From contig CALXON010000092.1 in NCBI GenBank assembly GCA_944389985.1, forward strand, positions 1-13,254: DNA of 13,254 nucleotides, in the 5' to 3' direction. Below the pieces are notes generated by a model. That model saw only the letters and a list, made by a program, of their open reading frames with translations, ran no database searches and had not been told where the DNA came from. The position numbers and the translations under genes were made by a program. Shown here piece by piece: positions 7,164 through 13,254 of this stretch; within the stretch, counting starts at the first letter, position 1; every line of letters starts with the position of its first letter. The stretch comes from an uncultured Spirochaetaceae bacterium (GTDB lineage: Bacteria; Spirochaetota; Spirochaetia; Sphaerochaetales; Sphaerochaetaceae).

Positions 7164-7180
7164 TTGGCACGTTTCCTGCA
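7164..7180 (+). promoter_or_regulatory. Sigma-54 (-24/-12) promoter of the sigma-70-family gene
   Basis: TTGGCACG (7164-7171), four bases, then CTGCA (7176-7180). Against the consensus TTGGCACG-N4-TTGCA this has a single mismatch (C for T at 7176). The spacing from the -24 GG (7166-7167) to the -12 GC (7178-7179) is exact. Transcription would begin near 7190-7191, giving a leader of about 27 bases with AGGAGG in it. It is the only plus-strand match of this quality that I found in the intergenic regions. Confidence 0.8.
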
Positions 7181-7204
7181 AATGATTTGTGTGAGAAATC
7201 TCAC

Positions 7205-7210
7205 AGGAGG
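7205..7210 (+). promoter_or_regulatory. Shine-Dalgarno site fixing the sigma-factor start
   Basis: A perfect AGGAGG lies 7 bases before the ATG at 7218. This rules against the in-frame TTG at 7164, which falls within the sigma-54 promoter itself and upstream of its predicted start site. Confidence 0.85.
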
Positions 7211-7217
7211 CAACGCC

Positions 7218-8084
7218 ATGGAAGCAAGAAATACAGAGATGATGGAAAACGACAACGAGGTTCTTTCCGTATATCTCAGAGAAATAAACAGGATCCCCCT
7301 TCTTTCATATGATGAGGAGTATGAGCTTGCTCTCAGGGCAAAGGCCGGAGACAAGGAAGCAAGGGACAGGATCATAAGGTCCAACCTCAGATTTGTCGTA
7401 TCGGTCGCGAAGAAGTTCCGCGGCAACGGTCTTCCTCTTTCCGATCTTATCGATGAGGGGAATATCGGGCTGATAACAGCTCTTGATAAATTCGAGCCGG
7501 AGAAGGGCTATCACTTCATATCATACGCGGTCTGGTGGATCAGGCAGTCGATCATGAAGGCCATCTCGGAGAAATCCAGGGCAGTGCGTCTTCCTCTGAA
7601 CAGGACGAACGAGCTCATGCAGATCCAGAAGGCACAGAAGAGCCTGATGCATGAGATGGAGAAGACAGAGCCTACTGCTGAGGAGATCGCCTCAATCACA
7701 GGTCTTGATGAGAAGCTTGTAAGTGATCTTCTCTCGATCAGCCAGGATATGGTCTCATTCGACAGCCCTGTCAGGAAGGATGATGAGAGTGATTCCACAT
7801 TCGGTGATTTCATAGAAGATGAGTCTGACGGCCCTGAGTCCCAGGTGATGGACAGCTCACTGAAGGAGGAGGTTACGGCACTTCTCTCAGTTCTCTCTGA
7901 GAAGGAGAGGAGCATCATCACAATGAGGTTCGGACTTGACGGTTCGAAGCCGAAATCCCTCAAGGAGATCGGAGAGGGTTACGGACTTACAAAGGAGAGG
8001 ATCAGACAGATAGAGAAGAGAGCTCTCGAGAAGCTGAGGACAGCTTCAGAGAAGAAGGATCTCAGGGCTTTCAGCGTAGCCTGA
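7218..8084 (+). CDS. Sigma-70-family RNA polymerase sigma factor, compact (group 2 / RpoS-like candidate)
   Basis: This 288-residue sigma factor directs RNA polymerase to -10/-35 promoters. Region 1.2 is at about 12-40. Region 2 is at 54-118, including SDLIDEGNIGLITALDKF and the -10 recognition helix FISYAVWWIRQSIMKAI. Region 3 is at about 127-175, the 3.2 linker at about 180-205 and region 4 at 215-275, with the -35 helix-turn-helix SLKEIGEGYGLTKERIRQIEKRALEKLR. Region 1.1 and the large non-conserved insert of spirochaete housekeeping sigma factors (around 600 residues) are missing, so I favour an alternative sigma of the RpoS/group 2 kind. Short primary sigma factors of this size do exist in other phyla, so this is not proven. 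It is preceded by a sigma-54 promoter with paired upstream dyads, implying signal-controlled expression. Its stop codon abuts that of the convergent dtxR-type gene. Confidence 0.9.
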   Translation: MEARNTEMMENDNEVLSVYLREINRIPLLSYDEEYELALRAKAGDKEARDRIIRSNLRFVVSVAKKFRGNGLPLSDLIDEGNIGLITALDKFEPEKGYHFISYAVWWIRQSIMKAISEKSRAVRLPLNRTNELMQIQKAQKSLMHEMEKTEPTAEEIASITGLDEKLVSDLLSISQDMVSFDSPVRKDDESDSTFGDFIEDESDGPESQVMDSSLKEEVTALLSVLSEKERSIITMRFGLDGSKPKSLKEIGEGYGLTKERIRQIEKRALEKLRTASEKKDLRAFSVA

Positions 8085-8459
8085 TCACCTTCCCGTATCT
8101 TTCGCGTGTTTCTTTATCGCGTCGAACGACTCAGCGGAGATCACATGCTCAATGCGGCAGGCATCTTCCTGAGCCGTTTTCTTGTCCACACCGAGTCTTA
8201 CAAGATACTCAGTCAGGAGCTGGTGGCGCTCATATATGGTCTCGGCTATCTCCTTTCCGGGTTCAAGGAGTCTCACAGAGCCTGTTGCCGGATTGACCGT
8301 TATGTATCCGTTCTCGCTCAGTGTCTTCATGGCCCTGCTGACGCTCGGCTTGGAGAAACCCATCTCCTGAGCTATGTCTATTGCCCTGACTATCTCGAGT
8401 TTCCCGGACAGCCTAAGTATTGTTTCCAGATACATTTCACCAGACTCATGGAGTGTCAT
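8085..8459 (-). CDS. DtxR/MntR-family metal-dependent repressor, short form
   Basis: This 124-residue regulator would bind DNA when loaded with Fe(II) or Mn(II). The N-terminal winged helix (about 5-65) includes the helix-turn-helix AQEMGFSKPSVSRAMKTLSENGY. The dimer/metal domain follows, and the C-terminal SH3-like domain of DtxR is absent, as in MntR and TroR. Metal ligands by comparison with DtxR are Met9 (GEMYLETI), Cys101, Glu104 and His105 (DACRIEHV). The cysteine is the DtxR/IdeR arrangement, whereas MntR has Glu there, which leans toward iron. This is inference. The ATG at 8459 is chosen because GGAAGG (8474-8469) lies 9 bases before it; a GTG at 8465 would add two residues. It is divergent from PPDK and convergent with the sigma gene. 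Confidence 0.88.
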   Translation of the reverse strand: MTLHESGEMYLETILRLSGKLEIVRAIDIAQEMGFSKPSVSRAMKTLSENGYITVNPATGSVRLLEPGKEIAETIYERHQLLTEYLVRLGVDKKTAQEDACRIEHVISAESFDAIKKHAKDTGR

Positions 8460-8480
8460 CGCCACCTACCTTCCGTACAT

Positions 8481-8486
8481 ATTATA
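8481..8486 (-). promoter_or_regulatory. -10 element of the dtxR-type gene
   Basis: On the minus strand this reads TATAAT, a perfect -10. Transcription would start near 8474, putting the GGAAGG ribosome site at the very 5' end of the message. The -35 region is poor, which suggests weak or activator-aided expression. I found no convincing DtxR-type operator around it, so self-regulation is not supported. Confidence 0.45.
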
Positions 8487-8592
8487 GCTGAATATATTGC
8501 CTAAAACTTCATAAAATTGGAACAATGTTTCATTTTATTTAGTTAATTTGCTGTATATTCTGAAGTTATAAAAATAATATTATCGTATTTGG

Positions 8593-8621
8593 TTGACCAA
8601 GAAAAGCTGGCGGATTAACAT
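8593..8621 (+). promoter_or_regulatory. Candidate sigma-70 promoter of PPDK
   Basis: TTGACC (8593-8598, 5 of 6) and TAACAT (8616-8621, 4 of 6) are separated by exactly 17 bases. Transcription would begin near 8628, leaving a leader of about 42 bases before the PPDK ATG. Upstream (8505-8590) the DNA is very AT-rich, which could act as an UP-type element, and it contains the short palindrome ATAATATTAT at 8574-8583. Confidence 0.55.
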
Positions 8622-8669
8622 TGCCCTGTTAAACGAAATGTAAACCAAACCAATTAGGAAGTGCAGAAA

Positions 8670-11369
8670 ATGGCAGAAAAGAAAAAGTATGTTTATTTCT
8701 TTGGTGACGGGAAAGCAGAGGGAACGGCTGACATGAAGAGCCTTCTCGGCGGAAAGGGTGCCAATCTTGCTGATATGACATCCATCGGACTTCCGGTTCC
8801 TCCCGGATTCACCATAACTACAGAAGCATGCGCCTACTGGGACAAGCACAACGCATACCCGGAGGGAATGAAGGAGGAGGTTCTCGAGAACCTCAAGAAG
8901 CTTGAGAAGATGATGGGCGCGAAGCTCGGAGACAAGGAGAATCCTCTTCTTGTGTCTGTCCGCTCAGGTGCGGCCCAGTCAATGCCGGGCATGATGGATA
9001 CAGTTCTCAACCTCGGACTCAACCCCGATTCCCTTCAGGCTCTTATAAAGAAGACTGGAAATGAGAGATTCGCATGGGACAGCTACCGCCGCTTCATCCA
9101 GATGTTCGGTGATGTCGTAATGGGAGTTCCTCACGAGAAGTTCGAGTACGCTCTTCAGGCTGTAAAGGATGAGAACGGAAAGCACTTTGACACAGAGCTC
9201 GATGTCGACAACCTCAAGGATGTCATCAGACGCTACATGATCATCTACAAGAAGGGCACAGGCGAGGATTTTCCGACAGACCCGGAGTACCAGCTCTTCA
9301 AGACGATCGATGCCGTATTCAGATCATGGAACAATGACAGAGCCATCAAGTACAGGCTCATGAATGATATCCGCGGTCTACTCGGAACGGCTGTCAATGT
9401 ACAGTCAATGGTGTTCGGAAACATGGGTGAGACATCCGGTACAGGAGTCGCATTCACACGCGATCCGTCCTCCGGAGAGAACAAGTTCTACGGCGAGTAT
9501 CTCATGAACGCACAGGGCGAGGATGTCGTAGCAGGTATCAGGACACCTCAGAAGATAGACACACTTCTCAAGGTCAATCCCGGTGTGTATGACCAGCTCT
9601 GCAAGATCCGTGAGACACTTGAGAAGCACTATCATGACATGCAGGACATCGAGTTCACGATCCAGGAAGGCAAGCTCTACATGCTCCAGACCAGAAACGG
9701 AAAGAGAACGATCTTCGCATGGCTCAGGAGCCAGGTAGAGATGGTGGAGGAGGGGCTCATCGACAAGAAGACCGCTGTCTCCCGCGTTCCCGCATCTGAG
9801 TTCAACAAGCTCTTCGCTCCGATTCTCGACACGAACTACATCAGGGAGCTTTCCCTCAAGGAGGCTACACACGGCCTCAACGCATCCCCGGGCGGTGCAT
9901 GTGGTGAGATCTACTTCACAGCAAAGGACGCAGAGGAAGCTGCGGCGATGGGTAAGGATGTCCTTCTCGTCAGAACAGAGACATCTCCTGAGGATATCGG
10001 AGGAATGGCGGTATCGAAGGGTATCGTCACATGCCGCGGCGGTATGACAAGCCATGCTGCTGTTGTCGCAAGAGGTATGGGTTGCCCCTGTGTCTCAGGC
10101 TGCGGAGAGATCCATGTCGATGAGATCAAGAAGACTCTTGAGATCAACGGTCAGAAGCTTTCTGAGGGTGACTATATGTCAATCGACGGTTTCACTGGTG
10201 CTGTCTATGCACAGAAGATTCCTGTAAAGCCGTCTGAGATCATGCAGGTTCTTGAGGGCAGCATGTCTGAGACTGAGTCTGTCCTCTACCAGAACTACTC
10301 CAAGTTCATGGGATATGTGAATGAGCTCAAGACAATGTCCGTCAGGACGAATGCCGATACACCTGCTGACGCACATCACGCGGTACAGCTCGGAGCTGAG
10401 GGTGTAGGACTCTGCCGCACGGAGCACATGTTCTTCGGTGGAAAGAGAATCATCTCTATGAGGAAGATGATCCTTGCCGACACATACGGTGAGAGACAGA
10501 TCGCGCTTTCAGAGCTTCTCCCGATGCAGAGAGAGGATTTCATCGGAATCTTCCGCGAGCTCAAGGGACTTCCTGTGACGATCCGTCTTCTTGACCCGCC
10601 ACTTCACGAGTTCCTCCCGAACGACCATACATCCCGCCATGAGATGGCTCTCCAGCTTGGAACGACTGTCGAGACGATCTCGAAGAAGATCAACGCGCTT
10701 CAGGAGTTCAATCCCATGCTCGGTTTCCGCGGATGCCGTCTCGCAATAGTCTATCCTGAGATTCTCGAGATGCAGGTCAGGGCTATAATCGAGGCTGCGA
10801 TCACAGTCAAGAGACAGGGAGTGTCCGTGCATCCTGAGATCATGATTCCTCTTGTCGGAATCTACAAGGAGTTCCAGTTCTGCCGTGAGCATGCCGAGAA
10901 GGTCATCGCGAAGGTGTTCGAGGAGCAGGGACTCAAGGTAGAGTACAAGATCGGAACGATGGTCGAGGTGCCCCGCGCCGCGATCACTGCAGATGAGATC
11001 GCAAAGGATGCTGAGTTCTTCTCGTTCGGTACAAACGACCTCACACAGATGACATGCGGATTCTCACGCGATGACGCAGCATCATTCCTCTCACACTACG
11101 TCAACGATCCTGACAAGCAGTTCTATGCATACGATCCGTTCCAGACAATCGATTTCGACGGAGTCGGAAAGCTCATCAAGATGGCTGTCGGACTTGGACG
11201 TGGTGTAAGACCTGAGATGAAAATGGGTATCTGCGGAGAGCATGGCGGTGATCCGAAATCCATCGCTTTCTGTCAGGCTGTCGGTCTGAACTATGTATCA
11301 TGTTCACCGTTCAGAGTGCCTATCGCACGTCTTGCAGCGGCACAGGCAGCGATCGCTCAGGAAAAATAA
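8670..11369 (+). CDS. ppdK: Pyruvate, phosphate dikinase
   Basis: This 899-residue cytosolic enzyme interconverts PEP + AMP + PPi and pyruvate + ATP + Pi. It is commonly used in pyrophosphate-linked glycolysis or to make PEP. The N-terminal ATP-grasp part (about 1-340) carries LLGGKGANLADM and SVRSGAAQSMPGMMDTVLNLG. The swivelling phosphohistidine domain has GGMTSHAAVVARGMG with catalytic His462. The C-terminal PEP/pyruvate barrel (about 530-895) has the proton-donating Cys855 in GICGEHGGD. Length and all key residues are normal. ATG 8670 is chosen over GTG 8661 because AGGA (8656-8659) is 10 bases before the ATG but only 1 before the GTG. It appears to be a single-gene unit with its own promoter and terminator. 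No PPDK regulatory kinase/phosphatase gene is in the window. Codon choice is noticeably more restricted than in its neighbours, as for a strongly expressed gene. Confidence 0.97.
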   Translation: MAEKKKYVYFFGDGKAEGTADMKSLLGGKGANLADMTSIGLPVPPGFTITTEACAYWDKHNAYPEGMKEEVLENLKKLEKMMGAKLGDKENPLLVSVRSGAAQSMPGMMDTVLNLGLNPDSLQALIKKTGNERFAWDSYRRFIQMFGDVVMGVPHEKFEYALQAVKDENGKHFDTELDVDNLKDVIRRYMIIYKKGTGEDFPTDPEYQLFKTIDAVFRSWNNDRAIKYRLMNDIRGLLGTAVNVQSMVFGNMGETSGTGVAFTRDPSSGENKFYGEYLMNAQGEDVVAGIRTPQKIDTLLKVNPGVYDQLCKIRETLEKHYHDMQDIEFTIQEGKLYMLQTRNGKRTIFAWLRSQVEMVEEGLIDKKTAVSRVPASEFNKLFAPILDTNYIRELSLKEATHGLNASPGGACGEIYFTAKDAEEAAAMGKDVLLVRTETSPEDIGGMAVSKGIVTCRGGMTSHAAVVARGMGCPCVSGCGEIHVDEIKKTLEINGQKLSEGDYMSIDGFTGAVYAQKIPVKPSEIMQVLEGSMSETESVLYQNYSKFMGYVNELKTMSVRTNADTPADAHHAVQLGAEGVGLCRTEHMFFGGKRIISMRKMILADTYGERQIALSELLPMQREDFIGIFRELKGLPVTIRLLDPPLHEFLPNDHTSRHEMALQLGTTVETISKKINALQEFNPMLGFRGCRLAIVYPEILEMQVRAIIEAAITVKRQGVSVHPEIMIPLVGIYKEFQFCREHAEKVIAKVFEEQGLKVEYKIGTMVEVPRAAITADEIAKDAEFFSFGTNDLTQMTCGFSRDDAASFLSHYVNDPDKQFYAYDPFQTIDFDGVGKLIKMAVGLGRGVRPEMKMGICGEHGGDPKSIAFCQAVGLNYVSCSPFRVPIARLAAAQAAIAQEK

Positions 11370-11370
11370 G

Positions 11371-11393
11371 CGGTAAGCCGCATTTCATTACCG
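11371..11393 (+). other. Small stem-loop directly after the PPDK stop
   Basis: CGGTAA (11371-11376) pairs with TTACCG (11388-11393) around an 11-base loop. It starts one base past the stop codon and its last base is shared with the terminator stem. It may protect the message's 3' end or be chance. Confidence 0.4.
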
Positions 11394-11427
11394 GGGACTG
11401 TCAGAGATGTCAGTCCTCTTTTTCTTT
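11393..11427 (+). terminator. Intrinsic terminator of PPDK
   Basis: GGGGACTG (11393-11400) pairs with CAGTCCTC (11411-11418) in an 8-bp stem with one G-U pair and a 10-base loop. It is followed at once by TTTTTCTTT (11419-11427). This is a textbook rho-independent terminator, 24 bases after the PPDK stop. Confidence 0.85.
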
Positions 11428-11433
11428 ACTGAT

Positions 11434-11452
11434 CTGGGAGAGAGATTCCCAG
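11434..11452. other. Hairpin following the PPDK terminator
   Basis: CTGGGA (11434-11439) and TCCCAG (11447-11452) form a perfect 6-bp stem with a 7-base loop. No T-tract follows, so it is not an obvious second terminator. Confidence 0.4.
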
Positions 11453-11455
11453 CAA

Positions 11456-11511
11456 GGTCACATGTATTTCGATTGCAGATACATGAGAATCCGCAATTGA
11501 ATACATTGATC
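11456..11511. repeat. 56-base imperfect hairpin with an alternative fold
   Basis: The left arm is GGTCA, ATGTA and TTCGATTGC (11456-11476, with single unpaired bases at 11461 and 11467). It pairs with GCAATTGAA, TACAT and TGATC (11493-11511). That gives 19 pairs including two G-U on the left-to-right strand. The 16-base loop carries ATACATG (11479-11485), which can instead pair with CATGTAT (11461-11467), so two folds compete. Nothing shows that it is transcribed. Confidence 0.5.
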
Positions 11512-11557
11512 ATCCACTTTTATAACTTATGTTCTGGTAAAGAATAACTGTTCCATA

Positions 11558-11640
11558 AAACAGCATGATTATGTTTGATTTTTATTAGTAATCGAACAAA
11601 TTATATCCAATATGTTAGATAACTTGCCATTATGCTGTTT
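11558..11640. repeat. Paired 12-bp inverted repeat upstream of the lipoprotein gene
   Basis: AAACAGCATGAT (11558-11569) and ATTATGCTGTTT (11629-11640) are inverted copies with one G-T difference, 59 bases apart. The right copy lies just before the -10 of the lipoprotein gene. The rest of the 307-base gap between PPDK and the lipoprotein gene holds the terminator and hairpins listed above, and I see no further gene in it. Confidence 0.45.
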
Positions 11641-11649
11641 CTGTGTTTA

Positions 11650-11655
11650 TATAAT
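11650..11655 (+). promoter_or_regulatory. -10 element of the lipoprotein gene
   Basis: A perfect TATAAT lies 21 bases before the ATG at 11677, with transcription expected near 11662. There is no good -35 at normal spacing; TTGCCA (11624-11629) is 20 bases away. Expression may need an activator, or start from the overlapping TATATA (11648-11653) with an 18-base spacer. Confidence 0.4.
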
Positions 11656-11676
11656 ATTGTCTGTGGAAAGGATTGT

Positions 11677-13254
11677 ATGAAACGACTGAATACTCATTTT
11701 CTGATATTACTGTCAGTTCTTCTGCTTTTCTCCTGTGAACCTGTGACAAGAACCGTCCTCACATCAGATCCCGTAGCGGAGAATGCATCGACAACAGCAT
11801 CTGTAAGCACTGTCAGCGGCAATGCGAAGAAGCTTTCTGTAAGATTCGCCCTTGTTCCGAATGCGACGGAGTATCAGGTGGTGGCGAGGGAAGCGGCGTC
11901 ATCTGATGGTTCAAGACTCGGGCTGGAGGATTCCGTGAAGAGTGTATCAAGCGCGGATTTCTCAGGCTCGTCATATAATGTGACTCTCGAGAGCCTTGTT
12001 CCGGGTGGTTCCTATGATATCTCCGTAGAGGCCCGGAACAGTGCCAATGTCGACTGGGTGAAGGTCTACAGAACAGCCTGGACGATGGCGGATGCTGCTC
12101 CTCAGGAGAATGAGAGCCCGACATACAGTATCGCACCGAATGTCTCGAAGACGAAGCTGACCGTCACTCTCAATACCGCAGTTGGCTACAAGTATCTTGT
12201 GACTCTCAGCTCTGATACAGCAGCAAGATCAAGAGCTGCTGGTACTGTATCAGGAGACATCATCACAGGAACAGGAGGCCCGAGGGAACAGTCATTCAGT
12301 GTGGATTCAAAATCCACATATACTGTGAACATAGCTTATGCTTACATCACCGCCAGTGATGAGAGCCTGAAGAGCGGAAGCTCTGCATCGACAGCTGCTG
12401 AGGAGCAGAGTGTCGATATGAGCATGTATGACAGCGATCTGAAGATCAGCTATGACGATGAGTCTTCGGAATTCAAGGTAACAGGTCTTCCTGAGAACAC
12501 GTCCTCTCTCGTGATAGTCTCATCAGACGGCGAGCTCTCAAGCGCATCAGTTCCTGTGGCAAATGAAAGTACGGTAACCGTGAAGGCATCAAGCTTCCTC
12601 GACGGACTTGATCATGGCTACTTCACTGTAAACGCTATCCTTGATGATGCATCTATCAGGATCTCCACGACTTCTGTATGGTGCTTTGTGTCTCCTGTCA
12701 TAGATGAATCCTCAGAGGCTCTCTGGCAGACGTACAATGCATCGTGGAATGTGTCCCCGTCGATAGAGGCATCCTATGATGTGAAGATCATGGAAGACAG
12801 CTCAGATGTGAACAAGATCCCTTCAGATCCTGACAGGAAGATAGAGTGGGAGGCATCCTCCTCCGGGCTTTCAGTCACAGGACTGAGTAGCAACACAAGC
12901 TATATCGCAAAGGTCTCAGTCAGAACAACTGACAACTTCACCTGCACATTCGACATTCCTTTCAGGACGAAGAGTTTTGCAGGTACATACACATGGAAGA
13001 ATAATTCCTATTCAGGAAGCTTCAGTGGCCCTGAGAATTTCTCAGTGATAGTTGAGGCTGGCTCAGATAGCGGTCAGTTTCCTTATACTGTAAAGGTTGC
13101 CCCTTCTGATTCTGATTATGTGGATACAGAACATAGAATCATGCCTATGATCGATTCTACGGAAGATCCTAGTACGATAACATATACCACTACAGAAGGA
13201 AACTACATCACGGAGAACAAGGCCTATGCCTGGAATTATGGGAAATGGGCTCTG
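11677..13254 (+). CDS. Large lipoprotein with fibronectin type III-like repeats (3' partial)
   Basis: The frame is open for 526 codons and runs off the right edge. The N-terminus is a lipoprotein signal: MKRL, a hydrophobic stretch (8-18) and a lipobox ending LFS-Cys20. The mature protein should therefore be lipid-anchored at Cys20 and face outside the inner membrane. The rest is rich in Ser, Thr, Val and Asp. It looks like several beta-sandwich units resembling fibronectin type III. For example, SYNVTLESLVPGGSYDISVEARN is at about residues 104-126, and GLSVTGLSSNTSYIAKVSVRT is near residue 405. Near residue 432 a segment FAGTYTWKN begins what looks like a different C-terminal domain. AAGGA before the ATG at 11677 supports the start. 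I do not recognise a specific family; surface display or binding is plausible but unproven. Confidence 0.8.
   Translation, partial: MKRLNTHFLILLSVLLLFSCEPVTRTVLTSDPVAENASTTASVSTVSGNAKKLSVRFALVPNATEYQVVAREAASSDGSRLGLEDSVKSVSSADFSGSSYNVTLESLVPGGSYDISVEARNSANVDWVKVYRTAWTMADAAPQENESPTYSIAPNVSKTKLTVTLNTAVGYKYLVTLSSDTAARSRAAGTVSGDIITGTGGPREQSFSVDSKSTYTVNIAYAYITASDESLKSGSSASTAAEEQSVDMSMYDSDLKISYDDESSEFKVTGLPENTSSLVIVSSDGELSSASVPVANESTVTVKASSFLDGLDHGYFTVNAILDDASIRISTTSVWCFVSPVIDESSEALWQTYNASWNVSPSIEASYDVKIMEDSSDVNKIPSDPDRKIEWEASSSGLSVTGLSSNTSYIAKVSVRTTDNFTCTFDIPFRTKSFAGTYTWKNNSYSGSFSGPENFSVIVEAGSDSGQFPYTVKVAPSDSDYVDTEHRIMPMIDSTEDPSTITYTTTEGNYITENKAYAWNYGKWAL

Noticed and set aside
7164..7217. TTG start at 7164 giving a sigma factor 18 residues longer
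   Set aside because: The extension lies over the sigma-54 promoter and before its predicted start site, while AGGAGG stands 7 bases before ATG 7218.
8481..8520. A possible DtxR-type operator (TTAGGC...GCTATAA on the minus strand)
   Set aside because: Only the outer three base pairs are symmetric; the inner positions do not pair and it does not fit the DtxR/IdeR or MntR boxes.
8748..8764. A minus-strand sigma-54-like match (TTGGCACC...GC) at the start of PPDK
   Set aside because: The GG-to-GC spacing is right, but several other consensus bases differ, it falls in the conserved GGKGANLAD coding region, and it would leave a leader of nearly 300 bases before the dtxR-type gene.
9405..10055. A 216-codon minus-strand open frame inside PPDK
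   Set aside because: It is antisense to a strongly conserved gene, has no ribosome site and encodes a protein with no recognisable character; it is a by-product of PPDK codon bias.
11300..11500. A 66-codon plus-strand open frame across the end of PPDK
   Set aside because: It overlaps the PPDK coding end in another frame and runs through the intrinsic terminator and later hairpins.
11813..12136. A 107-codon minus-strand open frame inside the lipoprotein gene
   Set aside because: The Pro/Ser/His-rich product is what the reverse of this Ser/Thr-rich coding region would give; no ribosome site or family likeness.

Overview
The window looks like a chromosomal segment of a spirochaete, probably in or near the Sphaerochaeta group. 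The reasons are the style of the proteins (a short 87-residue GroES, a PPDK beginning MAEKKKYVYFFG, a spirochaete-type lipobox ending LFSC), heavy AGG/AGA arginine use and moderate GC content. The lineage is an inference from protein recognition, because there is no rRNA here to confirm it. I see no mobile element, CRISPR array, tRNA or rRNA.

Layout. Positions 1-6200 are a tightly packed plus-strand gene train. It holds a clamp-loader delta'-like protein (5' end outside the window), a soluble PAS-type histidine kinase, an NtrC-type sigma-54 activator, a DinG/XPD-type iron-sulfur helicase and a small five-helix membrane protein. The first four genes overlap their neighbours and the fifth follows after 8 bases, so they are probably one operon. 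groES (6242-6505) lies convergent to them on the minus strand. After a short intergenic region come an unrecognised 125-residue gene (6664-7041) and a compact sigma-70-family factor (7218-8084). The sigma gene's stop codon touches the stop codon of a convergent DtxR-type metal regulator (8085-8459, minus). A divergent control region of about 210 bases separates that regulator from pyruvate phosphate dikinase (8670-11369). PPDK ends in a good intrinsic terminator followed by a run of further hairpins. A large lipoprotein of unknown function (11677 onward) runs off the right edge.

Most interesting point. The sigma-70-family gene is preceded by a near-perfect sigma-54 (-24/-12) promoter with exact GG-to-GC spacing. 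Upstream of it, at about -100 and -140, are two copies of a GTC-N5-GACAC site 40 bp apart, where an NtrC-type activator would be expected to bind. An intact kinase/sigma-54-activator pair is encoded about 3.5 kb away. Together these suggest a two-component -> sigma-54 -> alternative sigma factor relay. It resembles in logic the Hk2/Rrp2-RpoN-RpoS pathway of Borrelia, but the sites appear to be different. The link between this particular kinase/regulator pair and this promoter is inferred, not shown.

The other genes are ordinary in type: DNA replication/repair, folding, metal sensing and pyruvate/PEP metabolism. Their intergenic regions hold several dyads and hairpins, which are listed separately.
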